The position numbers were made by a program, and so were the translations under genes. 60,077 nucleotides of DNA from Gemmatimonadota bacterium. Its GTDB lineage: Bacteria > Latescibacterota > UBA2968 > UBA8231. This document shows positions 42,146-49,901 of this stretch, one piece after another. The notes beneath the pieces were generated by a model. That model did not search any database, was not told the DNA's origin, and worked only from the letters and a program-made list of their open reading frames with translations. The DNA lies in the NCBI GenBank assembly GCA_018660835.1, contig JABJJN010000085.1:1-60077 (forward strand), written 5' to 3'. Within the stretch, counting starts at the first letter, position 1. Each line of letters begins with the position of its first letter.

Positions 42146-43045
42146 CTACGCCTTGGCGGCGAGGGCCTCTTCGACGGCCTTCTGCGACTGCGCACAGTAG
42201 TCGACATCTGTTTCGAAACCGACGAAGTCGACGCCGAGTTCGAGGGCCGCAAGGGCACTGTGGCCGATGCCGAGGAAGGGATCCAGCACGCGGCGGGTGC
42301 GTTCGACACCGTGAAGCTGGATACACATCTGCGGGATCTTCACGGGAAAGGTCGCCGGGTGCGGACGATGTTTGTCGCGACTCTGGATCGTGCGATAGGG
42401 CACGAACCAGGTGTTGCCGCGGCAGCGTCGGTCTTCCTTTACGCCACCCCAGCGTGCGACATTTGACTTGTCCTGGTATTCAACGCCCACGGCGAGTCGA
42501 TCCAGTGTCGTGTTACCATTCTTGGTGAGATGGAAGATGTACTCGTGGCAGTCATTGACGTAGCGTGGACTGTTGATCGGCTTGTAGTGACCAACAGAGA
42601 CATTGCCCGTAATGCCAGGATAGCGGCCGACGTCTTCCTTCTGAATCGCGATCGACTTTACCCAGTGGATGACATTCTGTAGTTCGAAGTGTTCCCGCAG
42701 TTTCAGCAGTACTTCAAAGGGGCCCCACGGGTCGGAGGGCTTACCGCCGATATTCAGAAAAAGCGAGCCTTCATCGGACAGCACCTCGCTGACGGCGGCG
42801 CCCCACGTGCCCATCCAATCCACATACTCCGCTCGCGCGCCCGTATCGTCATAGGTGCCGTAGCGTGTGCCCAGATTGTAGGGCGGCGACGTGACGACGA
42901 CGTCGACGGAGCCCGCCTCCAAGTGGCGCGGGATACCGGTGACGCAGTCTTCACGCCACACCTGTGTCGACTGTCCGCCCTGTTCGAGATGGAAGCCGGT
43001 CTGCTCAGTGTCTTCCTGCTTTGGGTCTGCTGGTGACTCGGTCAT
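42146..43045 (-). CDS. DNA N4-cytosine/N6-adenine methyltransferase (beta class), apparently orphan
   Basis: From ATG 43045 the protein has 299 residues. The catalytic motif IV T-S-P-P-Y-N-L-G lies near the N-terminus and the SAM-binding motif I D-P-F-L-G-I-G-H-S near the C-terminus (RRVLDPFLGIGHSALAALEL). This is the beta-class order. The centre (about 90-220) would carry target recognition (WVKSIAIQKEDVG, RRCRGNTWFVPYRT). No restriction endonuclease or specificity gene is adjacent, so a regulatory or solitary role is likely. The gene begins 16 bp after the stop of the gamma-glutamyltransferase-like gene on the same strand. An upstream ATG at 43102 lies inside that gene and is less likely. 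Confidence 0.9.
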   Translation of the reverse strand: MTESPADPKQEDTEQTGFHLEQGGQSTQVWREDCVTGIPRHLEAGSVDVVVTSPPYNLGTRYGTYDDTGARAEYVDWMGTWGAAVSEVLSDEGSLFLNIGGKPSDPWGPFEVLLKLREHFELQNVIHWVKSIAIQKEDVGRYPGITGNVSVGHYKPINSPRYVNDCHEYIFHLTKNGNTTLDRLAVGVEYQDKSNVARWGGVKEDRRCRGNTWFVPYRTIQSRDKHRPHPATFPVKIPQMCIQLHGVERTRRVLDPFLGIGHSALAALELGVDFVGFETDVDYCAQSQKAVEEALAAKA

Positions 43046-43061
43046 CGGTGTCTGGTCGGTC

Positions 43062-44699
43062 TCAGCAGCCAATTGCGTAGCCGTCGCGCCGCGGATCAGC
43101 ACCCCCCATGAAGGCGCCAGAATCGGGATCGATCATAATGCCCTGCCCACCGCCGACACCCGCTGACCAATCGCCGAGATCGTTGATCTGATGACCGCGA
43201 CGTTCGAGTTCTGCGAGCACTTCTGCAGGGATACGGGACTCTGCATCGACCTTGCGATCGCCTGTGGCTTTGCAGCGAGCTCCTTCGATGGCAGCCTGCA
43301 CGTTCATCTTGTGGTCGATCACATTCATGATCATTTGCGGCGTCGTCTGCAAAATACCATAGGAGCCGGGTGTGCCGATGAGCAGACGCAGGCCATCATC
43401 GTCCCACACCTGTGCCGGTGAGACACACATCTCATTCTTCTTCGATGGGCCAATGGCATTCGGGCTGTTGGCGACGCGATCAAACCAGCGCATGAAGTTG
43501 TTCAGGGCGATCCCTGTGCCCGGCACCACCATGGCCGAACCGAAGCCCGAACCGAGACTCTGCGTGCAGGCGACGGCGTTGCCCTCGGCATCAATCGTGT
43601 CAAAGTGTGTCGTGCATTCGGTCTTCATCCACTGCTGCGGATCACCTGGGCCTACCTCACCATCCTGGCGTTCATCGCGGTACGTGTCGCCCATGTGCAC
43701 GGCAGCCGCCGTTGGCGAAATCTCCTGCCGCCGTTTTGTGGCGTATTCCGGTGACAGCAGGCCTGCTGTCGGCGGGTTGTCGATGGCGGCGTAGTGGATG
43801 CGGTCAATACAGGCGAGTTTGGCGGCCTCGATGAAGGTATGCAGCGTGTCTGCCGTGTTGTGGCCCATGCCGCCAATGTCGAAGCCCTCCAGCAGAGCCA
43901 GGGTCTCCATGTATTGCACTGCCTGGCAGGGCGGGGCGGGTGCATAGATCCGGTGGCCACGATATGCGACCTCAGCCGGATCGAGCCAGACGGGCTCAAA
44001 ATTCGCCAGATCTTTCTTGTTCAGCAGACCCCCCGTGTCGGCCATATAGGCTGCCATTACATCGGCAATTGGCCCGCGATAGAAGGCTTCCGCGCCTTCA
44101 GCGGCGACGGTGCGGAAGGTCTCCGCAAGGTCGTCCTGAATCAGCACCTGGCCCGGCTCGGGTGAGGCGCCGTCGATGAGATAAGTCGATGCGGAGGAGG
44201 GAAAGCGACGCAGGTCGTTGGCACTGCCGGCGAAGAACATCGCGTTCTTCACGGTCAGGGCAAACCCACCCTCGGCGTATTCGATGGCTGGTGCAAAGAC
44301 ATCAGCCGGTTCCATCGACCCATAGCGACTAAGCGCCTCAAGCCACCCACCACAGGCGCCGGGCACCAGCGGCGACAGCGGGCCGCGATCCTGTTGCGCC
44401 AGGCTGTCGTACATCGCCAGATCCGTGTCCGCCGGCGTCAGTCCGACATAGTCACAGATCTTGCGCTCCTTGTCGCGCGCCGAATAGATGTGCATATAGC
44501 CGACGCCACCGATGCCGGACATATAGGGCTCGACCACATTGAGGGCCGCCGCTGTGGCGATGGCGGCGTCGATGGCGTTGCCACCTTCCAGCAGAATGCG
44601 GACGCCAGCAAGCGATGCAAGGGGGTGGCCGGAGGCAATCATGCCTCGGCGACCCGTGACGGTAGAACGATGAGTCAGTCCGTGTGATGAAAAGGCCAT
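43062..44699 (-). CDS. Gamma-glutamyltransferase family protein
   Basis: From the ATG at 44699 the protein has 545 residues, normal for the family. The autoprocessing and catalytic threonine is T363 in KTECTTHFDTIDAEGNAV. The pattern SGIGGVGYMHIY and the GTPGSYGILQ and GGQGIMIDPDSGAFMGGADP segments are standard for Ntn-hydrolase GGTs. It would self-cleave at T363 into two chains and hydrolyse or transfer gamma-glutamyl groups. No signal peptide is visible, pointing to a cytoplasmic form. A TTG at 44738 is a weaker alternative start. It is divergent from the L-threonine aldolase gene with a 73-bp gap. Confidence 0.9.
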   Translation of the reverse strand: MAFSSHGLTHRSTVTGRRGMIASGHPLASLAGVRILLEGGNAIDAAIATAAALNVVEPYMSGIGGVGYMHIYSARDKERKICDYVGLTPADTDLAMYDSLAQQDRGPLSPLVPGACGGWLEALSRYGSMEPADVFAPAIEYAEGGFALTVKNAMFFAGSANDLRRFPSSASTYLIDGASPEPGQVLIQDDLAETFRTVAAEGAEAFYRGPIADVMAAYMADTGGLLNKKDLANFEPVWLDPAEVAYRGHRIYAPAPPCQAVQYMETLALLEGFDIGGMGHNTADTLHTFIEAAKLACIDRIHYAAIDNPPTAGLLSPEYATKRRQEISPTAAAVHMGDTYRDERQDGEVGPGDPQQWMKTECTTHFDTIDAEGNAVACTQSLGSGFGSAMVVPGTGIALNNFMRWFDRVANSPNAIGPSKKNEMCVSPAQVWDDDGLRLLIGTPGSYGILQTTPQMIMNVIDHKMNVQAAIEGARCKATGDRKVDAESRIPAEVLAELERRGHQINDLGDWSAGVGGGQGIMIDPDSGAFMGGADPRRDGYAIGC

Positions 44700-44772
44700 T
44701 CGACAGTGATCTCCAGCGCCGTTAGTTTTTTGCGACAACTAGAATAAAGGACTACGAACCATCGGAGCCAAC

Positions 44773-45834
44773 ATGGAGCGCATCGTCGACTTACGCAGTG
44801 ATACCCAGACTCAACCTACTGACCAGATGCGTCAGGCAATGGCAAGAGCTGTTGTCGGTGACGATGTGTATGGTGAGGATCCAACGATTCAGCGTCTACA
44901 GGAGCTCGCCGCCGCCAAAGTGGGTCACGAAGCAGCCCTGTTTATGCCGACAGGTACGATGGCAAATACAGCGGCACTGATGGCCCACACACATCCTGGT
45001 GAAGAGGTCATTTTCGAGGAACTTGCGCACCTGTTCAACTGGGAAGCTGGAACCTACGCCAATGTGGCGGGTTTGTCGGCCCGCACGGTGCGTGGTGAGG
45101 ATGGCATCTATACGGCAGATCAGCTGCGCTCGGTGCTGCGTCCGTCCAATCCACACTTTCCACCGACGACGTTGGCGTGCATCGAGAACACGCACAACAA
45201 TCACGCGGGATCCGTATGGACCGCCGCCGAGACGCAAGCCGTGTGCGATGCGGCTCATGAAGAGGGCATCAAGGTTCACCTCGATGGAGCGCGTGTGTTC
45301 AATGCCGCCATTGCGCTCAAAGTGGACGTGAAGGAACTCACGAAACCCGTAGACTCGCTCATGTTCTGTTTTTCGAAGGGTTTGAGCGCGCCCGTTGGCT
45401 CGATCCTGTGTGGGAGCCGCGAGTTCATCGATCGCGCCTATCGCATGCGCAAGCGCCTCGGCGGCGCCATGCGCCAGGTTGGTGTGCTCGGGGCGGCGGC
45501 CATCGTCGCCCTCGAGACGATGGTGGAGCGTCTCGCCGAAGATCATGAGACAGCCCGTCTGCTGGAAGAGGGGCTCAATGCCTTCGATGGTATTCAGGCA
45601 CACCGAGCCAGCCGACCGACGAATATCCTTATGGTCGATGTCGGTGGCGCCGGGTGGACGACGGAGCAACTCATCGAACGCTGGTCGGCTGCTGGTATCC
45701 GCTGTAATCCGCGTCCACCCACGTCGGTTCGGCTCGTGACAAATCGTCATTTCACACCCGAAGACGTGACCTATGTCCTCGACGTGACACGCGATATGGT
45801 CGACGGCAAAGCCGTCGCTGCCGGCGGCGGATGA
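44773..45834 (+). CDS. ltaE: Low-specificity L-threonine aldolase
   Basis: The 353-residue fold-type I PLP enzyme starts MERIVDLRSDTQTQPTDQMR, the family signature. It keeps GDDVYGEDPT, the cofactor pocket FMPTGTMANTAALM, the substrate-side H85 in EELAHLFNWE, D171/R174 in KVHLDGARVFNA and the Schiff-base lysine K202 in FCFSKGLSAPVGS. It splits L-threonine or L-allo-threonine to glycine and acetaldehyde in the cytoplasm. The stop overlaps the start of the DUF255 gene (ATGA, 45831-45834). Confidence 0.94.
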   Translation: MERIVDLRSDTQTQPTDQMRQAMARAVVGDDVYGEDPTIQRLQELAAAKVGHEAALFMPTGTMANTAALMAHTHPGEEVIFEELAHLFNWEAGTYANVAGLSARTVRGEDGIYTADQLRSVLRPSNPHFPPTTLACIENTHNNHAGSVWTAAETQAVCDAAHEEGIKVHLDGARVFNAAIALKVDVKELTKPVDSLMFCFSKGLSAPVGSILCGSREFIDRAYRMRKRLGGAMRQVGVLGAAAIVALETMVERLAEDHETARLLEEGLNAFDGIQAHRASRPTNILMVDVGGAGWTTEQLIERWSAAGIRCNPRPPTSVRLVTNRHFTPEDVTYVLDVTRDMVDGKAVAAGGG

Positions 45835-48104
45835 AGCATTTCGGCGGCGCACTCGCGTGTGCTTGTCTGGTCCTGCTGAGTCTCCTGCGGGCGGCGGCTT
45901 CCGAATCAACCGGTAAGCCGAATCTGCTGGCGGGCGAACTAAGCCCCTACCTGCTCCTGCACGCGCACAATCCCGTCGAGTGGTATCCCTGGGGGCCCGA
46001 AGCGCTGCAGCGAGCCCGCGATGAAGACAAGCCGATCTTTTTATCTGTCGGCTACTCGACCTGCTATTGGTGTCATGTGATGGAGCGTAAAGTGTTCTCC
46101 AATGTGGAGATCGCTGCCATCATGAATCGTGACTTCATCAATATCAAGGTCGATCGCGAGGAGCGGCCGGATCTTGATCGCCTGTATATGACGGCGACGC
46201 AATTGATGACAGGTCGTGGTGGCTGGCCCAATTCCGTCTTCCTTACGCCTGATCTGCGACCCTTCTACGCCGGTACCTACTTCCCACCCGAAGATCACCC
46301 GGGGCGCCCCGGATTTCCGCGTGTGCTGGCCTCCATTCGGGACGCCTGGGTTGAGAAGCGCGATCAGGTAGAGCAGGTGGCGACGCGACTGCAGACAGAG
46401 ATCGCCGCTATCCAGGCAGGGTCGAATCTTGGCGAGGCGCCGACGCGTGCTCTTGTGGAGGCCGCAGTGAGTGCGATTCATGGGCGTTTCGACGAAACGA
46501 ATGGTGGATTTGGCGCGGCACCGAAGTTTCCGCCGGCGATCGATCTCGAGTTGCTCCTCGATCAGATCGAAGCAGGGGAAACGGGCGAATCACAGCGCAT
46601 GGTGACGGCAACCCTCACCGCGATGGCAGCGGGTGGTCTGCGTGACCACGTGGGGGGTGGCTTTCATCGCTACGCCACCGACGCGCGATGGCGTGTGCCC
46701 CACTTTGAGAAAATGCTCTACAACCAGGCGCAGCTGGCAAGGATCTATGCGCGAGCGTCGGTGTTGATGGGAGAGCCCCGCTGGCGATTGGTGACGGGGG
46801 GGATTCTCGATTTCGTCCTGGCGGAACTGACCTCCCCAGAGGGTGCCTTTTACACCGCCCTCGATGCCGAAGTGGATGGCGTGGAGGGCAGCTTCTACAC
46901 GTGGACGGCGACAGAGTTGAATTCGGTTCTTGGAGAACAAGCAGCCTCTCGTCTGCTCGGCGTCTACGATCTTGAGCCGGTTCCTGAAGCAGAGGGAGGC
47001 CACGCACTGTTTTTGCGGACGTCGGCTCAGACGCACTCACACGATGACGCATCGATCCGCGCCACCTTGAAGACGTTGCATGACGTTCGTAGCCGCCGAG
47101 ATCGGCCACGGCTCGATGACAAGATCCTGACGGGCTGGAATGGGTTGATGATCGCCGCCGCTGCAGATGTGGGTCGTTGGCTCGAGGATGAGCGTGCGAT
47201 CGCCATGGCGGAGGATGCGGCCATTTTCGCGTGGTCGAATCTGCGCCGTGAAGATGGCCGTCTCTGGCGCAGTTGGAGACTCGGCAGAGCTTATCAGGAA
47301 GCCTTTCTCGAAGACTACGCATTTCTCGCACAGGGGCTGGAGGCTTTGGCGCTGGCCAAGGGCGACACCATCTGGCACGACCGAGCGGCCGAATTGGTGT
47401 CCACCGCCGTCGGTCAATTTGGCGATGCCGTGTCCGGGGGGTTCTACAACACCACGTCGGCGCAGGACCTGATCGTACGCAGCAAGAGCGGTGTCGACAG
47501 TGCGCTGCCCTCCGCCAATGCGGTGATGACTCACGTCTTGCTGCAGATGGCTGAAAGAGATCCGCGTCGTCTACCCCAGGCCTGGCGAACGCTGATTGCC
47601 TTTGGTGGCGGCATGCGAGAGCGCCCGGTAGCCTATACACACCTGATCGCAGCAGCGGGTCATGCACTTCGTCTGGGCCCCGCGGCGGCGGTCTTTGAGG
47701 AAGCACCATTGGTGACCGGTGAGATTCTGCAGGTTATACCAAGTCGGCCCAGTGCGGGACATGTCGTCGACATCCGCGTGCAACTGAAGATTGTTGATGG
47801 TTGGCATATCAACTCGAATCCCGCGTCCGTGAATCTGCTTCCCACGTCCCTGGCTCTGACGCTGAGCGGAGCGGGTCTACGCATTGACGAAGTGGCCTAT
47901 CCTGAAGGCAGCGACCATGTGATCGCTGAATTAGCCGAGACCCTATCTGTCTGGAGTGGCACGGTGGAACTGACGGCACACGCGACGGCTCTGACTCCTG
48001 GCTCAGGCACGCTGACGGCCGTGATCGACTATCAGGCTTGTGATGATCGTCGATGTTTGACCCCGACGCAGTTCTCGACCACTGTCGAGTTGGAGATCGA
48101 CTGA
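45831..48104 (+). CDS. DUF255 (YyaL/SPATA20-type) thioredoxin-like protein with C-terminal DsbD-like domain
   Basis: The 757-residue protein has a signal peptide (ending near AAAS), unusual for YyaL relatives. The DUF255 thioredoxin-like domain (about 25-190) contains FLSVGYSTCYWCHVMERKVF and GGWPNSVFLTPDLRPFYAGT. A large alpha/alpha barrel follows (about 215-610; KMLYNQAQLARIYARAS, DFVLAELTSPEGAFYTALDA, LPSANAVMTHVLLQMA). A roughly 130-residue C-terminal part (VDIRVQLKIVDGWHINSNPA, VIDYQACDDRRCLTPTQFST) matches the DsbD N-terminal/DsbC-like fold, including a C-x-x-x-x-C pair. An extracytoplasmic redox or sugar-epimerase-like role is possible, but the family's activity is not settled. It is coupled to the threonine aldolase gene. 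Confidence 0.87.
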   Translation: MKHFGGALACACLVLLSLLRAAASESTGKPNLLAGELSPYLLLHAHNPVEWYPWGPEALQRARDEDKPIFLSVGYSTCYWCHVMERKVFSNVEIAAIMNRDFINIKVDREERPDLDRLYMTATQLMTGRGGWPNSVFLTPDLRPFYAGTYFPPEDHPGRPGFPRVLASIRDAWVEKRDQVEQVATRLQTEIAAIQAGSNLGEAPTRALVEAAVSAIHGRFDETNGGFGAAPKFPPAIDLELLLDQIEAGETGESQRMVTATLTAMAAGGLRDHVGGGFHRYATDARWRVPHFEKMLYNQAQLARIYARASVLMGEPRWRLVTGGILDFVLAELTSPEGAFYTALDAEVDGVEGSFYTWTATELNSVLGEQAASRLLGVYDLEPVPEAEGGHALFLRTSAQTHSHDDASIRATLKTLHDVRSRRDRPRLDDKILTGWNGLMIAAAADVGRWLEDERAIAMAEDAAIFAWSNLRREDGRLWRSWRLGRAYQEAFLEDYAFLAQGLEALALAKGDTIWHDRAAELVSTAVGQFGDAVSGGFYNTTSAQDLIVRSKSGVDSALPSANAVMTHVLLQMAERDPRRLPQAWRTLIAFGGGMRERPVAYTHLIAAAGHALRLGPAAAVFEEAPLVTGEILQVIPSRPSAGHVVDIRVQLKIVDGWHINSNPASVNLLPTSLALTLSGAGLRIDEVAYPEGSDHVIAELAETLSVWSGTVELTAHATALTPGSGTLTAVIDYQACDDRRCLTPTQFSTTVELEID

Positions 48105-48327
48105 GCGGTCTCTCGCACTCGTTGATCCAGCTGCAGGGCTCTCTGATCTCTGCCACGGCGGGTGGTGTGAATACTTCACGGTGATGGGTGTGTGAATAGG
48201 ACGATCTTTCGTGGCGGACGTGGTCATATCCATGGCGAATCTGAATTCGCACGTGGGCCATCAAACGAGCACTTCACCAACGGTGTACAAATCGTATCTG
48301 CAGCAGGGCCTGAGACGTGAGACGAGA

Positions 48328-49785
48328 ATGATGAATTGCAAACAGTTCCATCGATCGCTGGTGATCATGTTGGTCATGAGCACTTCAACAGCTTTTGCCG
48401 GGCCGATTGACCACCTGGCGGAGATCAACCTGGGAGATCACTTGCGAGGCGGTGGGGTCGCCCGCGACGGGATTCCCGCCGTGACAAATCCTTCTTTCGT
48501 CGCCGCTTCCGAGGCCCTGTTCAGCGACTTCGAACCTGTGATCGGTGTCTTTATGGATGGAGTCGCCAAGGCTTACCCTGAAGCGATCGGCTGGCGTCAC
48601 GAAATCATCAACGACCAGATCGGTGATCGCTTTGTCACCGTCACCCTCTGCCCGCTGACGGGGACGCCTCAGGTCTTCGATGCGACGGACGAAGACGGCA
48701 GCCAGATCGAATTCGGTGTTTCCGGGCTCCTGATCAATAGCAATCTGGTGATGTACGACCGGCGCGATAACACCACCCTGTATCCGCAGATGATTTACAC
48801 CGCGATCAATGGCGAGGACAAAGGGGAGCGTCTGACTTTGCTGCCTGTCATTCACACCACCTTCGGTCGCTGGAAACAGCTGCATCCGGAGACGCAGGTC
48901 GCTGAGGTCGCCACAGGTCTTGAGCGCTACAGTGATCGACTGAGGGAGGCCTACTCGCGCTCCGGTACCTACGAGTACCCCTACGGAAACTATCGCACAG
49001 AAAACAACTATCTCATCTTCCCATGGACGACGGGGGCACCCGATCTGAGTCTGTTTGGGACGAAGGATCTGGTCCTCGGTGTTTGCATGGGAGACGAACT
49101 ACGTGCCTATCCCTTCCGCACGATGGGTGAGAATCGTCAGGCTGTCATCAATGACGAGATTGATGGCCAATCGCTACTCGTTATCTACGAACAGGGAACG
49201 ACGATCCCTTATTCCCGTGACGTTGATGGTCGGACGCTGACATTCTATCAGGTCGAAGGAGCGGGCCCACTACCTGTCTGGTTCGAGGATGTTGAGACAC
49301 GCAGTCTGTGGAACATGGGTGGCCTTGCTGTTGACGGCCCCCTGGCAGGCAGTCAACTCGAGCAGGTGCCCGCCTACAACAGCATGTGGTTCGCCTGGCA
49401 TACATACTGGCCGCAAACGACGATCTGGAATGGCGAGGGCATCATTGACGAGCCCCCACCGATCACGGCCATTCTGGAGCCCACAGCAGGCTCGGTGCCA
49501 GATGACTTCGTTCTCAATCAGAATTACCCCAATCCTTTCAATCCGTCGACGAGGATTCGATTTGATCTGCCCGTGGAAGGGGAGATTCACCTCGCCATCT
49601 ACAACACCATGGGGCAACGCATCCGGAGACTCGCTGATGGGTTCCATCAGGCGGGTGTATATGAGCTGACGTGGAATGGTCGAGATGACGCAGGTCGTGC
49701 TGTCGCCAGTGGCGCCTACGTCTATCGTCTCGAGGCGGTCGAGCAGGGCTGGGTGACGAGTCGAAGGCTGGTTCTGGCTCGCTGA
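48328..49785 (+). CDS. Secreted DUF3179 protein with C-terminal FlgD-like/T9SS-type sorting domain
   Basis: From ATG 48328 the protein has 486 residues with a signal peptide (MMNCKQFHRSLVIMLVMSTS, cleavage near AFA). A DUF3179 domain fills about 25-390 (FVAASEALFSDFEPVIGVFM, VTVTLCPLTGTPQVFDATD, ETRSLWNMGGLAVDGPLAGS). A Pro-rich linker leads to a final domain starting DFVLNQNYPNPFNPSTRIRF and ending SGAYVYRLEAVEQG. This is a FlgD-Ig-like or T9SS type A sorting domain common in FCB bacteria. It is therefore probably exported and surface-attached or secreted (inference). The strong terminator at 49825 ends its transcript. Start codon 48331 is equally possible. Confidence 0.88.
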   Translation: MMNCKQFHRSLVIMLVMSTSTAFAGPIDHLAEINLGDHLRGGGVARDGIPAVTNPSFVAASEALFSDFEPVIGVFMDGVAKAYPEAIGWRHEIINDQIGDRFVTVTLCPLTGTPQVFDATDEDGSQIEFGVSGLLINSNLVMYDRRDNTTLYPQMIYTAINGEDKGERLTLLPVIHTTFGRWKQLHPETQVAEVATGLERYSDRLREAYSRSGTYEYPYGNYRTENNYLIFPWTTGAPDLSLFGTKDLVLGVCMGDELRAYPFRTMGENRQAVINDEIDGQSLLVIYEQGTTIPYSRDVDGRTLTFYQVEGAGPLPVWFEDVETRSLWNMGGLAVDGPLAGSQLEQVPAYNSMWFAWHTYWPQTTIWNGEGIIDEPPPITAILEPTAGSVPDDFVLNQNYPNPFNPSTRIRFDLPVEGEIHLAIYNTMGQRIRRLADGFHQAGVYELTWNGRDDAGRAVASGAYVYRLEAVEQGWVTSRRLVLAR

Positions 49786-49824
49786 TCCAGCACACATAGC
49801 TCATTTTACTGGCGCTTCAGCATA

Positions 49825-49855
49825 GGCGCCCGGCTTTCGAGCCGGGCGCCTTTTT
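49825..49855 (+). terminator. Rho-independent terminator after the DUF3179 gene
   Basis: GGCGCCCGGC (49825-49834) and GCCGGGCGCC (49841-49850) form a perfect 10-bp GC stem with loop TTTCGA, followed by five T. It stands 40 bp after the stop codon at 49785. Confidence 0.92.
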
Positions 49856-49901
49856 GCTATCTTCGGGGCTCCGAACTCTCTAAAAAACAACCGCTTGGTT
49901 T

